A DNA stretch of 64,000 nucleotides from Varroa destructor (lineage: Eukaryota > Arthropoda > Arachnida > Mesostigmata > Varroidae): the NCBI RefSeq assembly GCF_002443255.2, contig NW_019211455.1:54574338-54638337 (forward strand), in the 5' to 3' direction. The notes below the pieces were generated by a model. That model saw only the letters and a list, made by a program, of their open reading frames with translations, had not been told where the DNA came from and did no database searches. Made by a program: the position numbers and the translations under genes. Every line of letters starts with the position of its first letter. Position 1 is the first letter of the stretch. Below, one piece after another: positions 12,892-23,934 of this stretch.

Positions 12892-13227
12892 ATGCCAATT
12901 TTTGACGTTGTAGCTACTAAAATCGATAAATTTGCTCTTGGGACACAATGTGACCGTTACAAAATACAGATAATTCAAAAAATTGACCGTTTCATAATAT
13001 CTCACACATCGCAAGCAGTACATAGAGGGCATTTATTACACATGAAGATGATAGATTTCAGACAGAAAGCTTACTTTGGTATCACGTTATCTAGAAAAGC
13101 TTTATCGGTATTTCTATTTAGGTCGAAATCGGCGCTCGTTGGTCCGGGGTCAAACCAGCTTCCTAATGATAGTTTCATGCGAATCGAGCTTTCTGCGAGG
13201 CACGGGCTCCAGAATGAATACTCCTAA
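12892..13227 (+). CDS. Candidate 111-aa ORF, unknown
   Basis: ATG at 12892, TAA at 13225. The frame is also open upstream to an acceptor-like TATTACTCTAG near 12859, so it could be a terminal exon. The product has one Cys, no Trp, and a Lys/Ile/Arg/His-rich N-terminal half; the C-terminal part is Ser/Leu/Arg-rich. No signal peptide or membrane span is evident. It is more protein-like than most frames here, but no family is recognised. Confidence 0.32.
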   Translation: MPIFDVVATKIDKFALGTQCDRYKIQIIQKIDRFIISHTSQAVHRGHLLHMKMIDFRQKAYFGITLSRKALSVFLFRSKSALVGPGSNQLPNDSFMRIELSARHGLQNEYS

Positions 13228-14003
13228 ATAAGGGCATGGTGACGTTACATCTCTAGTCGTCGAAATGGAAAAAGATCTGGAAAGCATCGTGGCCATTGCA
13301 TCAATAGGAAAAGAAAGCAACGATATTTTATTAATTTCCAGCATAGGACTACATCTAGACTAGAATCCGCTCTCGTAAACTAGTGAACGACCGACACCTA
13401 TCTGAAGTCGTATTTGAACCTTGACTGTAATTATAAAGCTAGCGGCACCATCCTGTCCTACTACCTATGAAATAGCAGTCACTTTTGCATACGTTTGCGA
13501 GTCAACACCAGTGCATCTGCCATGCAGGCAAAGCGTCCTTTTGGGTTCTTTAAGGGTTCGAGTTCTTTTGGGCCATACCTCAATTTTATACAAACGGATT
13601 ATCTAATGCTATTGTAACATGTGGCCAGAACGCAGCTGGGCCCATATAGGTCACGGTATTAACGGATGAGCATTTTAATTGAACACGAAATGAATTAGGT
13701 CTTAAGACGTGTCTTTCCTTCTGGAGACAGATAAACCGATTGTGAGGTTGAAAAATGTACAATCTCGGAGGATAACAACGTAGAAATTGCTCGTTAAATT
13801 ACACTAAAATCGGAACGAGCTTAATTAATCTGTCCATGGCACTATCTCGAATTGTTCTGCATGGACAATTTGTCCGCGATTCGTGTCAATCGCTGCTTCG
13901 CCGTCCCTCAATCGTCAGTGATTTAACATATCCTGGCTTCAGTTGCTTACAGACTGTTAGAGCAGCATTTGATAATACGAGAGGTGAAGCTCGATTTCCT
14001 TAA
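13228..14003. other. No supported gene; small inverted repeat
   Basis: Stops in all frames. An 8-bp inverted repeat TGTCCATG / CATGGACA lies at 13831-13838 and 13860-13867 with a 21-nt spacer. Weak frames at 13150-13344 (-) and 13421-13606 (+) are not supported. Confidence 0.5.
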
Positions 14004-14186
14004 ATGATTCGTACCGACGTCAACCTTCACAGCATAATCTCTTCTTCACGACCATCTCATCTATGGTTTTTCGTTTGGCGGCTCATTCGCCAATTTATTG
14101 ATTTTATTAGTACAAAAATAGCGATATTGCATAAGCACACGCAGCAGGGAAATGATCAATTAAGGATTAATTTATCTTCAGATTAG
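14004..14186 (+). CDS. Weak small ORF
   Basis: ATG-started, 60 codons. The middle is hydrophobic and aromatic (about residues 20-36), the end polar. It precedes the longer frame at 14408 on the same strand. Not recognised; it may be chance. Confidence 0.17.
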   Translation: MIRTDVNLHSIISSSRPSHLWFFVWRLIRQFIDFISTKIAILHKHTQQGNDQLRINLSSD

Positions 14187-14407
14187 ATTTAAGTCGCAGA
14201 ATCCGATGCTACGCAAAGGTGCTTATCGTTGCATTTTTACACCCAACTTTCGGATCAAATAAGCACGTTAATCAATTTCGTTAAAGGTTAGTTCGGGATC
14301 AAGTTATTTCTATCTTAAATACAAGTTGTAGAAATGGATCAAATTAATTAGAAGAACACATCATCAATTTTTTCTAATAAATTAGTCAAAACCAACCCGA
14401 ATCTCCT

Positions 14408-14815
14408 GTGAATAGTAGAAGAGTTAATGAAAGGGGGCGACAGGTGTCACGACATCAGCTGGCCTGTGTTTCGGGTCGCGTGCGGAGGCTAGTCTTTTCA
14501 CGCGCTTCCTGTGAACCCGAGCCTGCAACGTCACCTCCACCGAAATCGGCCCTCAAGAATCTTTTTCAGATGCCCTTTCTTTTTAAGACGATTAAATATC
14601 GTATACAGTGTTTAAAGACACCTTACTTAACTTCATCGTCTTTCAGGGAACACCTGATCCCCTTGATATTACCATATACCAACCTAAGTGATATCATTTC
14701 GTTCACAAGCCAAACTGACGTCTCAGAAGCAGAAGAATCGGTCCACCTTAAAGAGGTATCGTCAAAACCGAGCTGGCCCGAATATCCTAAAATGTTATAC
14801 AATCAAGGTAATTGA
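14408..14815 (+). CDS. Candidate exon with acidic C-terminal part
   Basis: Open for 135 codons. The last 40 codons are Ser/Glu/Pro/Lys-rich (TDVSEAEESVHLKEVSSKP) and end at a good donor, AATCAAG|GTAATT, with the GT at 14808. An internal exon is therefore more likely than a stop at 14813. The first part is Arg/Ser-rich and may lie upstream of the true acceptor. Family unknown; the downstream exon was not found. Confidence 0.3.
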   Translation: MNSRRVNERGRQVSRHQLACVSGRVRRLVFSRASCEPEPATSPPPKSALKNLFQMPFLFKTIKYRIQCLKTPYLTSSSFREHLIPLILPYTNLSDIISFTSQTDVSEAEESVHLKEVSSKPSWPEYPKMLYNQGN

Positions 14816-16886
14816 ATGGCTTATTTATGTCTAGAATGATTCCACAAACCGCATTATTAAATACGATATTTCAAATATAAACGCCTCAGTTATTTTATTC
14901 ATACTAGATCCATGTTATCCGTCAGGCAAGAGGATTTGTCCCATAGGACACACAAGTTGAGATCACAAGACAAGTTATTAACGGGTGGAGCTTTGAGTCC
15001 TATCAACAACACGTAGACAGGACATAAGTTGTGCCACTATAAAATAAATATTAAAAAATCACTAACTAATATCCAATATCTTTCTAACAGACACTGAGTT
15101 ATATGACATATACAGTACGAAATATAAATAAATGTATTTTTTGTACAGATTTGCGCTCTGTATCCTAGAAGAGCCTGTTCTACGATAATGCTCAACGATA
15201 GGGGCGTTCTCGACCACTCCATTTTCTCTGACATTTTCGGCAGACTTCCTTCGAATTCTGTTTATGGCTCAAGCAAAGTCGGAGGCCAGTTTTAGTAAGC
15301 CCACTTTGTCTCCACATCTGTGCAGGCGTACTCTGACACTATTTTTTCTTTGATAGACATATTTACACAGTCGCAACGCGCTTCCTGGCTCCTTCGTTCT
15401 TGCAGAGCATTTACAAGTGAACGGAAACGGAGTCCCAATCCAATTTACGTTAGCCTGGAAGCTCACTCTGCCAGCAACTGCTACTAGGTTCAAAGTATAC
15501 TAAAAATATCTGGCGTTGGCCTGTCTTTTTTCCTCTAATAGCAGCAGTTTGAATTGCTCAATGCTCCTACTTCGCAGTATTTCAAATTCGTTTAAAGGAA
15601 AATTTTTGTGAACACCCCCTAATGGACTGTTGGCACTAGCTCATTCAGCGGGTGCTACTCTCCCTGACCTTATGCTCACTTGCTACCTAGGTCGTGTTCC
15701 AGGGGTAACGAAGATGGGCCTTCAAAATATCCAGGCGGCCAAATAGTCACCTATTCTGGCTGTATACAGCCATTTAACCATTTTGTATTGATACAGTTTA
15801 TATAGACTTGCAATGACTTGCCGTCCGTTATACACCGGCAAAACGCTTTACGACAGAGAGCGAGCGTCCTCGGCTGTAACGCTGAAGGTAGGTTTTTCTC
15901 CTAATTTTCCTAAATTCCTCCTAAATTTCTAGTGGAATTAATGGTACATATATATGGGTTAAGGAAGATATATAGGACATACGTTTTCGAAGGAAGTATT
16001 TTTGGGTATGATGCCGTACACTAAATTAACGTAACCAGAAAGCACCTGAGCGGCATTGTCGGATAACAAGGTAGGTCTCATAATTATATAAACATTCGAA
16101 GAACCAAACGAAAATAGCAATTATTTTTGCGTACGTTAGACCTGCAGAGATAACCTTAACGTTAGGTCATATATTGATACGCCAGACTCCGATTTGTCCA
16201 AAGTGAATCAACTTGTCGTACTGTTATGTCGTTATTCAATAAAAAACAACCAACAGTCTGACTACAAGTTCATAGTAGCAATATTAAAAAAATCATCACT
16301 TAATTTGAACCATAAGGGGTTCGACTAATTTATTCGCTGGGCTTATTATAATCCTGTTTGCAATATGTATCGTCAATTGAGTTATTCCAGCACAGTGATG
16401 CAGTAATCGATAATTGGACAACTTCTATAGAACCCCCGGCTGCCCAGAACGTCTAATAGGACTGCACACACATATTTATTCATCACTCGGTCAACATTTT
16501 AACAGTTCGATAGATTCCCATGATAGGCGTACGCGACGTTCCGGTCATATATATACCAATATTATATACATACATAACATATTATATATATACCAGTACT
16601 ATATATACAATTCAATACGTAAAAATGTTAGTACACTTTCACCGGTAGCGAGAACTGCCTTGGGCGATCCTGTCCACAAGTTCTCTTTGCTTTGGCCTTG
16701 CAGTTTCTCCAAAACTTCCTATTCCAACATCGTTCCTTATCGCTTGCTACTAGTTAAACAAGAAGTCTGCTACAACAAGCCATCACCTTTCCCTATGTCG
16801 ATAAATTGGGGATTAGATACCGCAGATTTTGACATATATACCTTCCTTTGTGCTATAGTTAGTGGCTGTAGGGTGAGGCGAAACGA
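14816..16886. other. No confident gene; two weak frames
   Basis: A minus-strand frame at 15493-15269 (74 codons, basic, four Cys) is the only one with acceptable composition. A long plus-strand frame at 16414-17001 (195 codons) crosses an AT-rich simple-sequence patch that translates to Ile/Tyr repeats, and has a random-looking mix otherwise. Neither is called as a gene. Confidence 0.45.
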
Positions 16887-17252
16887 ATGGAACCTAGTTT
16901 ACGGGACTTTATGTTCATTACGTCATTTAAGGAGAACTACAAAGGCACTAGGCTGTATGTCTACACTGACGACACACGGCAGTACAGTACTATGCCTCTA
17001 ATAATTACGAAGGCTAAAGGCCTAAAAAACAGGCCTCTTTTGCAGTACATCGGTTGGAGTCACTACAACAAGCGACAATCGCTGACTGGTGGGGTGCCGC
17101 CAAATGTGGCGCTTCGTGCAACCGCTAGATATGATGTCCCGTTAAGGGTGACTTTGTCTAGAAAGCAGATCGGGCTAGTTGACTATGTCGGAACTAGAAA
17201 TAAGCCTAAATGCATCTTTGGCGGAAGATTGAGGCGTAGGCTGGAGACGTAA
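16887..17252 (+). CDS. ORF with reverse-transcriptase-like YTDDT motif
   Basis: ATG at 16887, TAA at 17250, 121 codons. There is one Cys and a strong basic tail. Residues 23-31 read LYVYTDDTR, resembling the catalytic Y-A-D-D core of non-LTR retrotransposon reverse transcriptase (normally [FY]ADDT after a hydrophobic strand). About 57 residues later, VTLSRKQIGLVDYVG is placed like the I-L-N-G...KYLG segment that follows the catalytic core in Jockey/CR1-like enzymes. The Asn-Asp of the usual INDL motif upstream is absent and Ala is replaced by Thr. At most this is a short, diverged fragment; chance is a real alternative. Confidence 0.35.
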   Translation: MEPSLRDFMFITSFKENYKGTRLYVYTDDTRQYSTMPLIITKAKGLKNRPLLQYIGWSHYNKRQSLTGGVPPNVALRATARYDVPLRVTLSRKQIGLVDYVGTRNKPKCIFGGRLRRRLET

Positions 17253-18120
17253 CTCCTCAGGGGGGTAACTTCATTGGATCCGAACATGTATTAAGGTTCT
17301 AGTCGTAGAAGAGTTCAGATAACCCAGTGCTGATGACAGCGTTATTGCGAATGTTTAGCTGGTCATTGTCGTTAGTAGAATTTTCGTTCAGCGAGCTAAA
17401 CATACTCTATTGTAACATTTAGTTAAAAATGTGCATTTAATATATATCGCACAGGTATGTACAAACTGTATGTTTATATTTAACGCTATGTCTAAACAAG
17501 AACGGATACTTCGATGAAACTGTTTATGTAGCGATCAGAGTTACTCATTATAACCATTACTCCCAGCTAGTACAACCTCAATTGGGGACCGAAGCTATTA
17601 CCTAGTCGTTTTAAGGATACTTTTTCGTTAATCTACACCTATCTTTTTTTCTTTTCACTGAGGGCAAGCGGTATTGAGCACTTTGGATTCGCTAAAGGGA
17701 CCCTCAAATATAGTACATAGCAATAAATCCAATGGAGCTTCGTTTTGCAATGACGAAAGGCCGAAAGTTTCAAAAGCTCTAGGCGGTTAAAGAGTCCTCA
17801 GGATAACGCTAATGTTTAATCGGGCGACCCAGTTTATACTAACCCCTCCAGAAGTAATCTTTGAGCCATTATCATTTTTGAACTATTTAATTTAAGCACT
17901 ATTAAGTGTCTTTCGGCTTACCTCATTAAAGTTTTCCATGGACTTTTCAGAAGCTGCATGAGCGCTGGCAACAATGTGAGCCGCCGACTTCAAAGGGAAG
18001 TAATTTTTTGATTACATTGTTTGAAGTCTCGTCTATATAGAATCCGCAAATGCTTTCAGAGTAGGTATTTCCGTATTAAAGTTCGATAATATTATATTTA
18101 ACTGACGGTGTATTATCTAA
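17253..18120. other. No supported gene
   Basis: AT-rich, stops in every frame. No repeats beyond short homopolymers. Confidence 0.6.
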
Positions 18121-18159
18121 GCTAACCTCTCTCTCTTTTTTTTTTTTTTTTTTTTTTAG
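18121..18159 (+). promoter_or_regulatory. Textbook 3' splice signal
   Basis: GCTAACC (branch-point-like CTAAC) is followed by CT repeats and 22 T (18136-18157), ending in AG at 18158-18159. This is the strongest polypyrimidine-tract acceptor in the window. It could also be a T-rich microsatellite that mimics one. Confidence 0.45.
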
Positions 18160-18301
18160 CATCGTACGCATTGCTGATCGTCCAGTGATAGATTTACCCT
18201 TGATGGTGTTTTTCGTCCGCTCTCGGACGGTTGCAATATATTTTCCATGTACGTTTGGGTTAGTGGTTGGTGTTTGTCAATATATTATCCATCATTTTTA
18301 A
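18160..18301 (+). CDS. Possible exon after the strong acceptor
   Basis: Directly after the acceptor, the frame starting at 18161 is open for 46 codons to TAA at 18299. A donor-like CCAT|GTACGT lies inside. The peptide begins IVRIADRPVIDLPLMVFF, a plausible amphipathic/hydrophobic mix. No family recognised. Phase would require two nucleotides from an upstream exon that was not located. Confidence 0.28.
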
Positions 18302-18980
18302 TATCCTGTTAACGCTTGATGTCGGATCGTACGCCTTCGTCGACCTTCATTAGGACGGTCCGACACGTGATCTTGACGATTGGCCAAATATGGAGAATTA
18401 TTACTAATATGATTATAAAATATTCTCTGCACGTCTATAAGCGATGCTATTGTTTCGACCTATTACCCTAGCTGGTAGTGGCTTTTCATACGTCCCTAAG
18501 ACCGAGAGACGTTTTTTTATCGTTATTTTTAACGTTTTTATTTAGATTCTAATCACGCTTTGCAGATATGCTTATATGTTGAACATTTGCTATTGGATAT
18601 ATCTATTGGCAATCGGACAGCTGTCATGTAATTTCAATTATCTAGTTACAGAAAACATGTTTCAATCATTTCGGAACCATTCTATAACCTTTTGCTTCCG
18701 TGGAAGCTTTCATTCGCTAAGTACCATGGATTAGCAACCGATACTGCAAATTCTATCATATCTATTATATATACGGAGTCCCAGGTTATTGTAAGTAGTG
18801 TTTACTGAATAAAATATTTGATAAAATATACCCATAGTAGCTTTGCGGCCCGTGTTTTCCAGTTATCGTAGACGTCCGCTCGGCCAGTGATAGGACTCTC
18901 GTCATACTGTCCTGCGTACTAGTAGCGTCTTTTGGTTCTGGGCTCGGGGCCATACCAGACCTATTACTTGCACCCTTCGC
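18302..18980. other. No supported gene
   Basis: AT-rich; no open frame above 60 codons. Confidence 0.6.
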
Positions 18981-19259
18981 ATGACCATGTTACTTAGCCG
19001 TCGTCGCGATCGGTTTTACTTAAGCGAACTTGTTTGCTATACTGCAACACAGATGTGTTGTACGCTGATTACACTGCGTTTCAGATACTGTTCATTGGTC
19101 CATGTTGTTTCCCGATATTTAACTCCGACGATAATGTTACGGCTCGTTAAGCTTGATATAGCTTATATAGCTATATACAAGGATGAAAATGATGGTCCAT
19201 CAATCTACGTAGCAGGGAGTAAAAGTCACACAGTTTTTGTTCGACATTTGCTTAAGTAG
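18981..19259 (+). CDS. Candidate 92-aa ORF
   Basis: ATG-started, stop TAG. The N-terminal half is Leu/Arg/Cys-rich; the last third is more protein-like, with an acidic patch (YKDENDGPSIYVAG). An internal acceptor-like TGCGTTTCAG could mean only the second half is coding. Not recognised. Confidence 0.25.
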   Translation: MTMLLSRRRDRFYLSELVCYTATQMCCTLITLRFRYCSLVHVVSRYLTPTIMLRLVKLDIAYIAIYKDENDGPSIYVAGSKSHTVFVRHLLK

Positions 19260-19886
19260 CGGAAGAATAAGACGTATTAAAAACATGAAACAAATTGTCA
19301 ACACACTTTTGGATATATCTATCTATATACGTGTACACATATATTGAAAGGATAATGCTTGGCCGCATAGTATTGCTACGAAAGCTACTTTCTGCTTTCA
19401 GGAACTCCACTTTCCGGCACCGCCCGATTTCTCACAGAGGAAAGACATTTTGAGTAATAGCGAGTGAACGGGAATAGCTTTTAAAACAATGGCGACTTGC
19501 AATCAAAGATGAGCACTTGGAGCGACATTATGGCTTGCTATATGGACATCGTTGAAAACTGCCATCAACGCTACCATTGCTATCACCGCTGCTGCTTTAT
19601 AGTCGCCGGTCGGAGCACTCAATAGTCAACTGTGAATTGCACTGAAGGCTTTAGGCCGGTTCAGTGTCATGATACACATATAGCTATAGGATTATATTAG
19701 GATGGCCTGTCTGAAAGGGGATATTTATCGGAATCACGAAAAGAAATCAGGAGTCGTCATTGCCAAGCAGGCAAACATTTAGCTGCGTTCTAAAAGAGCC
19801 AAAGTACAACAATAAGAAGCGAAACATCAATTTACTTAGAAAAAAAATGTTCCCGACAAATATTATCAAGTAATTCGCTAACAAAC

Positions 19887-20111
19887 TTAATCTTTGAGTT
19901 TTTTTGTCGGAAAATACTGTTTTTTTTTTTGTTTTTTAAATTTCTTTTTTCTGAGGGTTAGAGATTTCGTGGAGGTCGGAAAGCACCAGTTGGAGCTTAG
20001 CGAAATGAGTCGGATTCTGATTTCATAATTGCTCGAAAAGTCTGATGACCACCCCACACCCACACGCTGCCCATAAGGATTCGGGGCGATATATATATTC
20101 AGCAGGCTCAT
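19887..20111 (-). CDS. Weak ORF with Lys-rich tail
   Basis: ATG at 20111 on the minus strand, 74 codons. The tail is strongly Lys-rich because the DNA there is an A-rich (plus-strand T-rich) run near 19919-19950. Composition is therefore uninformative. Unknown. Confidence 0.15.
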   Translation of the reverse strand: MSLLNIYIAPNPYGQRVGVGWSSDFSSNYEIRIRLISLSSNWCFPTSTKSLTLRKKKFKKQKKKQYFPTKKLKD

Positions 20112-20461
20112 ATACGCATACGCCAAGACTTGCTGATTATCCCTTTTCGACTGTGACGCATAATAGATGAAAATTCTAATCGTTTTAGATGATCGATCTC
20201 CTACGTGTCATGGATCCTGGGTATCTTGCATATGTGCTTTCCAGCAATATATGAGTAAAATTTTCCTAGTGTCCTTTAAATAGATATTTTCAATAACACG
20301 GATGTCCCATACTAAATGAATACGTTCAAAATTACGCGGTGGCGTTACTTCCTCGACACTGTGATACGTAATTAAATGTTTTTACCCGCCAACATAAAAA
20401 CTATTTCAACTATTTTTTTATGCGTGTTAACTGATAATTCGGCTGATTACAGGTCAAAAAT

Positions 20462-20481
20462 CCTAACCCTAACCTAACCTA
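20462..20481. repeat. Short CCTAA/TTAGG telomere-like repeat
   Basis: Units CCTAA, CCCTAA, CCTAA, CCTA in a row. The 5-mer type TTAGG is the usual arthropod telomere unit; one unit is the 6-mer CCCTAA. Too short to be a telomere; a degenerate interstitial trace or coincidence. Confidence 0.5.
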
Positions 20482-20642
20482 GATTTGTGGATTGTTGCTA
20501 TTCATGAATGTTTATGGAGAATTATCTAACAAGAAACAATGCCAACTTTAGTTACTAGTGAATCCATTGGTGTTGCAGTTAAGGCCTCGAATCAAGAGTT
20601 CAACGTACGAAAACGTTTCGGAGAAGAATGCCGGCACCCTTT

Positions 20643-20662
20643 TATATATATATATATATATA
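20643..20662. repeat. (TA)n microsatellite
   Basis: About 10 TA units. Confidence 0.95.
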
Positions 20663-21036
20663 ATAGAGCGTCTTTATTTAACGCCTGAGAAATAAAACTA
20701 TTGACTTTGCAGCTAGCTGATCCGCCTCTGTTTCAGGTGTAACTCGTATTGGACACATAGTTTATATTTAACCAATCGCAGCAGTAGTCTTTTGATTCTA
20801 ATCAACGTCCGTTAAGCGGAGCGTACAGAGGTGTCTCCCTGAAAAGGTCCATTCGTGAAAAATTTATTACCATGTATTATTTAAGGGTAAACGTTTGTTG
20901 TATGGTAGCAGGAAATAGGAACAGCTTCACACCGACCGGCTGCACATCGTTCCGAGCACACAGTGCAACCTATTGGAACTATCCTCAGGAGGCTAGTTAG
21001 GTCAGGCCAGGCTGTAATAACTACGTGGTCTGCTAA

Positions 21037-21671
21037 CTATTTTGTGCCTAGCAGGTGCGATCGGGCCTTGCGTGTTCGGAACATTGAGCCTAAGCCCATA
21101 CTAGTGCAGTTATTCAACGGGAAAGAGTAACACACGTCAAACGAGCGGAGAAGGTGCTGCCAGTCGAATCCTTTAACTGCGAGAGAAATTTTCGCTCGGG
21201 GAAAGGTAGCGCTTTTTAACACTGCAATTCCCGATACACCCGTGCGTTGAATCGATACGAGCCGCTTTCCGACGGATACGAAGATACTTACGATAGACAA
21301 GAAAGGTCAAACGTAATCCGAATCGTACTGAACTCTGAGCACCCGGACTGAAACAGTAACTGTCTTTAGTGCTGACACTGACAACAAATTCTACCTGTCT
21401 GAGTCATCGGATCTATGGACATTTCGTCGTGGAGTGTATGTCGGCCCATGAAACACTATAGTTGGAAGTCTGGATTTGAACAATTCGGAAGGTGTGCTTT
21501 TTTTAATATATTATCAAGCTTGATTCGGCGTTTCAATGCAGTAACGACCAAACTAGCAAGACGTTGCACCCGATGTAATCGTTTGCATTCTGTACCGTAT
21601 TGCCCAGCCGATTTTCTCGATCGGATAAACTCATTGAGATAATTCGTCAAGATTACCGGCAAGGGTACCAC
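21037..21671 (-). CDS. Two minus-strand open frames, possible exons
   Basis: 21671-21456 (71 codons) is basic and Leu-rich with few Cys. 21300-21037 (87 codons) lies downstream on the same strand and ends in TAG. Both have fair composition. A plus-strand frame at 21415-21642 overlaps the first but is richer in Cys and Arg. No recognised domain and no verified splice pair. Confidence 0.22.
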
Positions 21672-22261
21672 GGACTAGGTCATTGGGTACCAAACCGGCT
21701 CGTCGAAGCAATACGTATTATACGCAAGTGCCACAAACAGAAGAGAAGTATTCAGCGATAGACGTAGCCTGGCGTACTGGACAGGTGAATAACCGCTAAA
21801 TCCGAAAAGCTTTACCGCCTATGGCCCCCGTACGTGGGTCAACAGCGTTCTGTGAATCGTTGACCATGTTTGCATGTTTCATACGTCTGATAGCCATGTA
21901 ATAATGCTATTCATCCACCCCTTTTAAAATGATGGGTCTTACGATGGTATTACCAAATGTTGCGCGTACTGTCGACGGATCCACACGGATAAAACAACTC
22001 TCACTAAAGCTACAGTAACTTGAAAATGTACTAACTGCAATGTTATCTATGGGCGTAACAAAGCACCTAGGCCACTACAAAAATGAAGATTTTAAGAACA
22101 GCGTCGACACATATCTTTGCACAGATTTATCTGCGTTTAGTATATCATGGAAATGGTAAAAGGGTTTCATTTAACCACTAAAAAATAACTAGTCGATTGC
22201 TTACTAAGTGCTTTAAATGAAATATTTCGAATTTTACTTAGGTCACTTCAGTCCGTAATAG
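21672..22261. other. No supported gene
   Basis: Stops in all frames, no repeats. Confidence 0.6.
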
Positions 22262-22495
22262 TTTGACTATGATTTGTGTTCACGGTATCCGTCCAAACTC
22301 ATTCAAGTTACCTTTGGAGATAACACAGGGGAACCCAGGCATATCAACTCACTGGCACTAGATTATTTGTTACCAAGGATATACACTTGGGAGCAGGCTA
22401 TTAATATCGAGGACGCAATTTTCCGTCGGAAGTTAAGGGTGTACGAATACCCCATTGTGCATGGGGTTGGGCCAAAGGCAATAGTGTTCCAATAA
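22262..22495 (+). CDS. Candidate terminal exon, unknown product
   Basis: The frame opens right after TAG at 22259-22261 (which can serve as an acceptor AG) and runs 77 codons to TAA. Composition is good: one Cys, balanced charged residues, e.g. YTWEQAINIEDAIFRRKL at about residues 42-59. No ATG occurs near the start, so an upstream exon is required. No family recognised. Confidence 0.33.
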   Translation, partial: FDYDLCSRYPSKLIQVTFGDNTGEPRHINSLALDYLLPRIYTWEQAINIEDAIFRRKLRVYEYPIVHGVGPKAIVFQ

Positions 22496-23640
22496 TTATT
22501 GTCGACTAACGACAATAGTACAAAGATGTAATCGAAACCAGCGTTTGTCGCGCAATAGATTTTTCAAGTTAAGCCGTATTTGAGCGATAATATACCTGTA
22601 TTTTGCTGGATGTAGAGGGTAATGACGCGTCCGTCAATCGCTAGCGAAATCATTGACCAACTTTAGAAGCATTACTAATCCTTAGAGAATGTAATGAGCT
22701 TATTCAAAGCTCAAACTCACTTCTACTGAGATCCATTTTAAATCAGGCTAGAAGACTGAACGGCCCGTCATGAAACGCCGTTGAACGATGCGAACATACA
22801 GGATCATTGTAGAGAATTATCTTCTAGTTTTCGTGTCGGTCTTGTTTCTTCAAGATAGGTTATAGCAGTAGATTAGAATCTGTCGCAAAGCTATCGCAAT
22901 CATATCGTGCCCGTAAATACGAAATATATATATATATATATCTTTCGTCGAATGGGAAGCCATGATACAAGACGCACATGTACACGTAAAGCAAATTGCA
23001 TTGACTGCACACCCATATAATTCAGCTATGCGCGCAAATGGCAATGTTCCGCTGTCTACATGCCAGGGAACCTATGACCAGTAAGGCTCATTGAAGTAAC
23101 CCGGATAAGGGCTATAGTCGAGTTGTCAATAATTTCTAATAATTTAAAACTATAATTACTAAACAAAAAAATTGCCCTTGGAAAACTTTAATGCTTGCCG
23201 CACAAATGGCCATTTGTCATGCAAACAATAATCCTTAACAGCCTGGCAACAGTTAGCAGATAAACGGAGACCCATTTTTTTTGTCTTGAATATATTTTTT
23301 TAGTAAAGTTTGTTTAAATGCCATCCGATCGAGCAAGGGTCACTATCGTTGCAGCTGCACAAGGAATATAATGTGACGATCTTGTTGCAACGAGCGTCTA
23401 CAATCCTGAACTAGTTCTTGTAGTTAAAGTCTAACTTTAGAAAAAGCTAATCCTCGTATTTAGGTATGCTGCGTGTTGAATTTCTTTTCGTACTTTTCTT
23501 CTAGACGCCACTGAGGGAAGGATTCGTAAATGGATTTAGGTTCGTGAAACGAAAACGCTAAAAAACGTATTTAAGTCTTATCCTCATGAGGCACTGGTCG
23601 AAGTAACTACCGATAGCTGAATAAACTATGGACGCACTGG
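22496..23640. other. No gene; short TA run
   Basis: TA run at 22924-22941. No convincing open frame. No further retroelement domains were seen upstream of the RNase H-like fragment. Confidence 0.55.
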
Positions 23641-23934
23641 TTGTGCAGCTGCGTACCTTTCTTTGAGCGTACATCTACTATCCGCCACGCCAACGTTATG
23701 GGTTTAGATCTTACGTTGGAGCGTCTTCTTAAATCAGTTCTCAATGTTAACATAGTCGTCCAAACCGATTGTCTCCCAGTCCTTTACTGGCTAAGGCAGA
23801 GGGCTTTGTTAACGCCATTTTTGACGTCGCGTCAAACTGCTACAAATTACTGTCTTCCGTATCAAATCCGCCTTTGCGAGTGCTTGGTTAAGACAGGAGC
23901 TGTGTCAATGCTCCTCGAAGATAAGCAACCTTAA
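23641..23934 (+). mobile_element. RNase H-like fragment of a BEL/Pao-type retroelement
   Basis: A 97-codon frame. Residues 42-52 read TDCLPVLYWLR, matching the T-D-S-x-x-V-L-x-W-[IL] signature of retroelement RNase H. F60 and R64 follow at the spacing of the F-V-x-N-R motif typical of BEL/Pao elements. Upstream, STIRHANVMGLDLTLERLL (residues 12-30) is placed like their T-I-P-R-L-E-L segment, but the catalytic Glu is Asn, and Ser after the catalytic Asp is Cys. It would be an inactive remnant. No LTRs, reverse transcriptase or integrase were found beside it. Motif matching was by eye only. Confidence 0.4.

Larger units (their letters stand above)
20127..21036. other. No gene; telomere-like patch and short TA run
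   Basis: Contains the CCTAA patch (20462-20481) and a TA run (20643-20662). No open frame of note. Confidence 0.6.

Noticed and set aside
16414..17001. 195-codon plus-strand open frame, the longest in the window
   Set aside because: It crosses an AT simple-sequence patch (Ile/Tyr repeats), has seven Cys and random composition, and overlaps the better 16887-17252 frame.
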